This document shows positions 6,518 to 11,110 of a stretch of DNA of 11,110 nt, piece after piece (within the stretch, counting starts at the first letter, position 1; the number at the start of each line of letters is the position of its first letter). A model generated the notes under the pieces. That model was given only the letters and a program-made list of their open reading frames with translations, searched no databases and was not told the DNA's origin. The DNA is taken from positions 1 to 11,110 of the forward strand of contig JAKPQU010000449.1 in the NCBI GenBank assembly GCA_029555925.1, read 5' to 3'. Source of the DNA: Bacillota bacterium. GTDB lineage: Bacteria; Eremiobacterota; SpSt-956; JAKJGF01. A program made the position numbers and the translations under genes.

Positions 6518-6587
6518 TTTTTTTGCAGTGGCACACGGTGCCGTAAGCCCCTGTAGAGTAACGGTTTTTCAAAATTCTGCAAAAGGA
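6518..6587 (+). ncRNA. Possible structured leader RNA upstream of the NRPS gene
   Basis: An outer stem TTTTGCAG (6521-6528) with CTGCAAAA (6577-6584) is perfect and extends with wobble pairs outward. It encloses a 5-base hairpin GGCAC-ACG-GTGCC (6530-6542). It also encloses CCGT (6541-6544), which can pair with ACGG (6561-6564), just before TTTTT. The inner hairpin and the CCGT/ACGG pairing share two bases, so they would be alternative structures, as in a riboswitch or attenuator. The segment is richer in G+C than its surroundings. I do not recognise a known riboswitch or ribozyme family, and folding was done by eye. Confidence 0.35.
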
Positions 6588-6611
6588 AACATGTAATAAA
6601 GGGTTTCCTCC

Positions 6612-6639
6612 CGTCACGCATCACGCGTCACGCGTCACG
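6612..6639 (+). repeat. Heptamer tandem array upstream of the NRPS gene
   Basis: Four 7-base units, CGTCACG, CATCACG, CGTCACG and CGTCACG, are preceded by TTCCTCC (6605-6611), exactly the leader found before the array at 4511. The flanks (TAATAAAGG on the left, AGACCATAATA on the right) are only weakly complementary. It lies 59 bases before the NRPS ATG, between the possible leader RNA and the ribosome binding site. Confidence 0.9.
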
Positions 6640-6698
6640 AGACCATAATAAATGATTGAATTTCAATCTGTTTTTTTCAGTAGAAAGGAAGGTATATC

Positions 6699-9600
6699 AT
6701 GGAATATTATGAACTGACTCACCCCCAGAAAAGAATCTGGTTTACGGAAGAAAAATACGAAGGAACAGCCTTCGCAAATCTTGGTCTTACTGTTAAATAC
6801 AGAGAGAAAATAGATTTTACACTTTTAGAAAAAGCTATAAATACAGTCATTAAAAAAAATGAAGGCCTCAGGATAAGACTCAGGAAAACAGATACTCACG
6901 TTACACAGTATATATATCCTTTTGAAGCATATGTGCCTGAATTTATGGATTTTTCCGGTAAAGATGAAGATACATTCAACACATGGGTTAAGAATAAAAC
7001 CAATGAACCCTTCAATCTCACAGATAGTGAGCTTTTCTCTTTTTTTCTGATAAAATTTAATGATAAAGAAGAAGGTTACTATATAAAAACACACCATATT
7101 ATTTCAGACGGCTGGACTACAGGCATAATCTTTGAGGAAATCGAACATTATTATGATCTTCTTAAAGCCGGTAAAGAACCTGACGAAAAATCATATCCCT
7201 CATATATTCAGTTTATTTCCGAAGAAAAAGCATATCTTCAGTCCCGGGAGGCTGAAATGGATAGAGAATTCTGGTTAAATTACCTTTCTCCTTTACCTGA
7301 AGAAGTAAACCTTTCGGAAAAGAAAGCAAAGTCAGATAATATCCGTGCCAAAGCTACCTCTATTAAAATCAACGATGAATTAAGTGGAAAAATATATGAT
7401 TATTGTAAGGGATGCAAAACGTCTATCTTTAAAGTCCTTCTTTCCTGTCTTGCCATATATATATCCAGAATTACTTCCTCTGATGAAGCAGTCATAGGAA
7501 GTGGAAACCACAACAGATCTACTGCCGAGCAGAAGAAGATGACAGGTATGTTCGTAAGCACCATTCCTTTAAAAATAACTGCAGACAGAGATATGAATTT
7601 TAACAGTTTCGTCCAAAAAAACGGTCAGGATATTAATAACATTATAAAAAATCATTCCAGATATCCCTTTGATCTTCTCGCAGGGGAAATTCGGAAAAAA
7701 TATGGAGTAAGACCTGATTATCTTCTGAATATAACACTTGTAGGTCTTCCTGTTTTTGAAGATCCGAGAAAACAGGTTGAACGTATGGTTCCTGATTATG
7801 AACTATCAGATATATCAATTCATATTTATGAAAAATTTAAAGAAAATAAAAAATACATTGAACTTGAATGGGCTTACCAGACAGAAAAATTTAGCGATGG
7901 ACATATAGAAAGAATTCATGAACTGCTCTGTCAGATTTTAAATGATGCCCTCTCGGAACCGGATAAAAAAATCTCAAATATTAAGATGTGCCCCCGCCGG
8001 GAAGAGGAGATTATTTTTGAGAAATTTAATAATACCTTTTTTGAAATCCCTGAACATGTTACAGTTCAGGAATTATTTGAAACTCAGGTAAATCTTCATC
8101 CCGACAGACCTGCCGTTGTATATGAAAATCAGATACTCAGTTACGGAGAACTGAACAGACAGGCCAATCAGATTGCCGCAGCATTGAGAAAAGACGGACT
8201 GAAACCGGATAATCCGGCAGCTATACTTATGGAAAGTTCTCCTGAAATGATGGTAAGTATTCTTGGTGTGTTAAAAGCAGGAGGATTTTACATTCCCGTA
8301 GATCCTGAATATCCGTCCGACAGAATTTCCTATATGCTCTCGGACAGCGGTACAGGAATTCTTCTCACAAAAAGAAGTCTTTATAATAAATTTAACTTTA
8401 ACGGCATTATCTATGATCTTGAAGACAGAAATCTGTTACGCGGAGACAGTGGAAACCCTGAAAAAGTAAATACTCCCCGTGATCTTGTCTATGTTATTTA
8501 TACCTCCGGCACTACGGGAAAACCTAAAGGTGTGATGATAGAAAATCATTCCCTTGTCAATCTATCCGTCTATTTTATCAATACTCACGAGATGACAGAA
8601 AAAGATAATACATCAAAATATATGGCTCCTGCCTTTGATGCTTCTGTACTGGAAATATTTCCTTCTTTACTTGCCGGTGCGACTCTACATATTATCCCGA
8701 AATCAATAAGACTTTCACCTGTACAGTTAAATGAATATTATGAAGAGCATAATATTACCACTGCCATTCTTCCCACACAGTTCGGAGAACAGTTTATGGC
8801 TCTTACGGAGAATAAATCCCTTAAATGGATTGTAATAGGAGGTGAAAAATTAAAAAGCTTCATTCCTCAGAGATATAAAGTATATAATGATTACGGGCCT
8901 ACCGAATATACAGTGGAAACTAGTTCCTTTAACATAGATAAATATTATGAAAATATTCCCATAGGTAAACCTGTATTTAATACATCTGTTTATATAACAG
9001 ACTCTTTTGCGAATCTTCAGCCCATAGGAGTTGCCGGAGAACTCTGTATCTCAGGGTACGGACTTTCCAGAGGATATCTTAACCGGCACGATCTTACCGG
9101 GCAAAAGTTCGTAGAAAATCCTTTTAAACCGGGAGAAAAGATGTATAAAACAGGAGATCTTGCGAGATGGCTTCCTGACGGTAATATTGAATTCCTGGGA
9201 AGAATAGATAGACAGATTAAAATAAGAGGTTTTAGAATTGAACTTGCAGAGATAGAACAGGCCATGAAAGGTTTCGATATTATTAAAGATGCAGTCGTAG
9301 CGGATCATATGGATGAAAATAACAGACCCTATCTGTGCGGGTATTATATTTCAGATGAAGATTTAGACACTGATAAATTAAAAAGAGAGCTTACAAAAAG
9401 TCTTCCCGATTATATGATTCCCCGTTATTTGTTGAAAATAGATAAAATTCCCCTTACACCTAACGGAAAAATAGATACAAAAGCTCTGCCTGTGCCGGAT
9501 AAACATCTTATGACTTCAGGCTATGTTGCTCCCGCAACAGAAGAAGAAAAGTTTATGGCAAACATATGGGAGGATATATTGAAATGCGGTTCCGTAGGCA

Positions 9601-11110
9601 TTAATGATGATTTCTTCGGTCTCGGAGGAGACTCTATTACGAGTATTCAGGCAGTGGCAAGGGCAAGAAAGGCAGGCATTAATATCTCGGCAGGACAGTT
9701 ACAGGCTTACCCTACCATTTCCGAACTGCTCTCTCTTGAGGATGTACTGGCTTCGAAAAAATCTCCTGAAAAAGAGGAATCAGTTCCTGAGATGTCTGCA
9801 CTGTTACCTGAACATATTGATCTTTCTTCTGTCGAATCGGTATACGATCTTTCTCCTCTTCAGGAAGGACTCCTCTTTCATGCCATTGCTTCTCCAGATT
9901 CTGCCCAGTATTATACACAGATGTGCTGGACCTACGAAGGAGAACTCAATAAAGATGCACTGAAGAAAGCATGGGAAGATATTTTTTTCGCTCACCCTGT
10001 TTTCCGTACAGGTTTTATCTGGAATGAAGGTGATAACCATGTCCAGGTAGTTTACAGAAAAGTCTCTCTTCCATGGCATACGGTTGATCTCAGCGGAATG
10101 GAGAGGGACATACAGGAAAAAGAAATAGAAAAATTGAGAATAAATGAAAAGCTTCATGGCTTTGATCTGAAAAATCCGCCTTTAAGTTCTTTTTATCTGA
10201 TCGATACAGGTAACGGCTCCCACAGGTTTATATGGACGTACCATCATATTATCCTGGACGGATGGTCTGTGCCTTTAATATTAAAGGAACTTCACGGAAG
10301 ATATGAAGCCATTTTACATAAAGAAATATTCCATTTTAAATCTCCCGGACCTTTTGAAGCATATATAAAATGGCTTTCTCTCCAGGATAAAGACAGACTT
10401 ACAGATTACTGGAAAGAGAATCTTGCGGAATTTACCACGCCGACACCTCTTACGGTAAACCATTCCCGGCTCGACATTCATAAATCCATTGAAGAGATGA
10501 AAGAACATGTCCGTTATCTTTCGGAAGATTTCTCTTCCGAATGTCAGAAGTTTGCCCGCTCACAGAGGATAACAATCAATTCTCTCCTTCAGATGGCATG
10601 GTCATGTGTATTATCCTGTTACAGCGGTTCCGAAGACATTCTTTACGGCACTACCGTGTCAGGAAGGCCTCCTGAACTTCCCGGAGTCGAACAGATGATA
10701 GGACTCTTTATAAATACTATCCCTCTCAGGGTAAAGTTAAATCATAACGAAACAGTAATTCATAATCTGAAACATATTCATAATATTATACAGAATGGCA
10801 GTAATTTAAGCCATATATCTCTGAGCAAACTCCAGTCTATGAGCAGTATTGCTTCGGGAGAAGCACTTTTTTACAGTCTTTTTGTTTTTGAAAATTTCCC
10901 CTTCTCCGATGAAATGTCTGCTATGAAAGATATGAAAACTTACGGCACATCCAATTATCCTCTGAATATAGTCATTGTGCCGGGAAAAGAACTTTCCGTA
11001 CGTATTGCCTATGACAGAGATTGTTTTACAGAAGACGTAATAGAAAGGCTTGCCTGCCATATAGAACATGCTCTGAAATGGATTTTAAGTAATGCTGAAA
11101 ATCCTCTCAG
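6699..11110 (+). CDS. Non-ribosomal peptide synthetase, C-A-PCP-C visible, 3' end outside the window
   Basis: The frame is open from ATG at 6699 (AAAGGAAGG at 6684-6692) to the right edge, at least 1470 residues. Domain order follows. Condensation domain 1 (about 1-435) opens with LTHPQKRIWFTEE and has active-site H132-H133-IIS-D137-G. The adenylation domain (about 455-925) has YTSGTTGKPKG at 601-611, FDASV at 646-650, NDYGPTE at 730-736 and invariant K924 in NGK. The peptidyl carrier domain (about 945-1010) has its phosphopantetheine serine S979 in LGGDS. Condensation domain 2 (about 1045-1465) starts VYDLSPLQEGLLFH and has H1182-H1183-IIL-D1187-G. All key residues are intact. By position, the specificity residues read D647 A648 L651 I690 V712 G714 D731 V739 E740 K924, closest from memory to Tyr-type codes such as DALSVGEVVK. 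An N-terminal C domain means either a fatty-acyl starter or acceptance from an upstream synthetase. The sequence ends where the next A domain should begin. Confidence 0.97.
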   Translation, partial: MEYYELTHPQKRIWFTEEKYEGTAFANLGLTVKYREKIDFTLLEKAINTVIKKNEGLRIRLRKTDTHVTQYIYPFEAYVPEFMDFSGKDEDTFNTWVKNKTNEPFNLTDSELFSFFLIKFNDKEEGYYIKTHHIISDGWTTGIIFEEIEHYYDLLKAGKEPDEKSYPSYIQFISEEKAYLQSREAEMDREFWLNYLSPLPEEVNLSEKKAKSDNIRAKATSIKINDELSGKIYDYCKGCKTSIFKVLLSCLAIYISRITSSDEAVIGSGNHNRSTAEQKKMTGMFVSTIPLKITADRDMNFNSFVQKNGQDINNIIKNHSRYPFDLLAGEIRKKYGVRPDYLLNITLVGLPVFEDPRKQVERMVPDYELSDISIHIYEKFKENKKYIELEWAYQTEKFSDGHIERIHELLCQILNDALSEPDKKISNIKMCPRREEEIIFEKFNNTFFEIPEHVTVQELFETQVNLHPDRPAVVYENQILSYGELNRQANQIAAALRKDGLKPDNPAAILMESSPEMMVSILGVLKAGGFYIPVDPEYPSDRISYMLSDSGTGILLTKRSLYNKFNFNGIIYDLEDRNLLRGDSGNPEKVNTPRDLVYVIYTSGTTGKPKGVMIENHSLVNLSVYFINTHEMTEKDNTSKYMAPAFDASVLEIFPSLLAGATLHIIPKSIRLSPVQLNEYYEEHNITTAILPTQFGEQFMALTENKSLKWIVIGGEKLKSFIPQRYKVYNDYGPTEYTVETSSFNIDKYYENIPIGKPVFNTSVYITDSFANLQPIGVAGELCISGYGLSRGYLNRHDLTGQKFVENPFKPGEKMYKTGDLARWLPDGNIEFLGRIDRQIKIRGFRIELAEIEQAMKGFDIIKDAVVADHMDENNRPYLCGYYISDEDLDTDKLKRELTKSLPDYMIPRYLLKIDKIPLTPNGKIDTKALPVPDKHLMTSGYVAPATEEEKFMANIWEDILKCGSVGINDDFFGLGGDSITSIQAVARARKAGINISAGQLQAYPTISELLSLEDVLASKKSPEKEESVPEMSALLPEHIDLSSVESVYDLSPLQEGLLFHAIASPDSAQYYTQMCWTYEGELNKDALKKAWEDIFFAHPVFRTGFIWNEGDNHVQVVYRKVSLPWHTVDLSGMERDIQEKEIEKLRINEKLHGFDLKNPPLSSFYLIDTGNGSHRFIWTYHHIILDGWSVPLILKELHGRYEAILHKEIFHFKSPGPFEAYIKWLSLQDKDRLTDYWKENLAEFTTPTPLTVNHSRLDIHKSIEEMKEHVRYLSEDFSSECQKFARSQRITINSLLQMAWSCVLSCYSGSEDILYGTTVSGRPPELPGVEQMIGLFINTIPLRVKLNHNETVIHNLKHIHNIIQNGSNLSHISLSKLQSMSSIASGEALFYSLFVFENFPFSDEMSAMKDMKTYGTSNYPLNIVIVPGKELSVRIAYDRDCFTEDVIERLACHIEHALKWILSNAENPL

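Noticed and set aside
9604..9963. 119-aa plus-strand reading frame inside the NRPS
   Set aside because: It is in another frame over the carrier/condensation region, whose true frame carries clear motifs (LGGDS, LSPLQEGLLFH). No ribosome binding site and no recognisable protein.

Overview
The window is AT-rich bacterial DNA (about 35-40 % G+C by eye) with compact genes. Arginine is mostly AGA/AGG, isoleucine is often ATA, and most starts have AGGA/AAGG-type ribosome binding sites. The gene content (non-ribosomal peptide synthetase, cobalamin-type radical SAM enzyme, secreted amylase-like enzyme, MazEF) and the scattered heptamer arrays suggest an uncultured, probably anaerobic bacterium. I cannot place it in a phylum from the sequence.

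Left part (1-3712, minus strand) is an apparent operon of three genes with overlapping ends. A signal-peptide-bearing GH13 glycosidase comes first. Next is a helical 336-residue protein of unknown function with an Asp-rich motif, whose ATG overlaps the GH13 stop codon (ATGA). Last is a radical SAM protein resembling the Elp3/TIGR01210 (RaSEA) group, which overlaps the previous gene by 14 bases and runs off the left edge.

Middle (3713-4433, plus strand) is a two-gene toxin-antitoxin module: a ribbon-helix-helix antitoxin and a MazF/PemK endoribonuclease. An imperfect palindrome in front of it is a good candidate autoregulatory operator.

Right part (4580-11110, plus strand) looks like the start of a natural-product locus. 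A B12-binding-type radical SAM enzyme with a PqqD-like C-terminal segment is closed by a clear intrinsic terminator. A 373-base gap follows that holds a possible structured leader RNA. Then comes an NRPS gene with domains C-A-PCP-C, cut by the right edge where its second A domain should begin. The first A domain has a specificity code closest, from memory, to tyrosine-type codes.

The most unusual theme is not a gene. Four-unit arrays of a 7-base repeat (CGTCACG and variants) occur in front of the radical SAM gene, in front of the NRPS gene, and inside the coding sequence of the 336-residue protein. All read in the direction of transcription, each is preceded by TTCC, and one is enclosed by a perfect 10-base inverted repeat. 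A degenerate relative abuts the terminator after the radical SAM gene.
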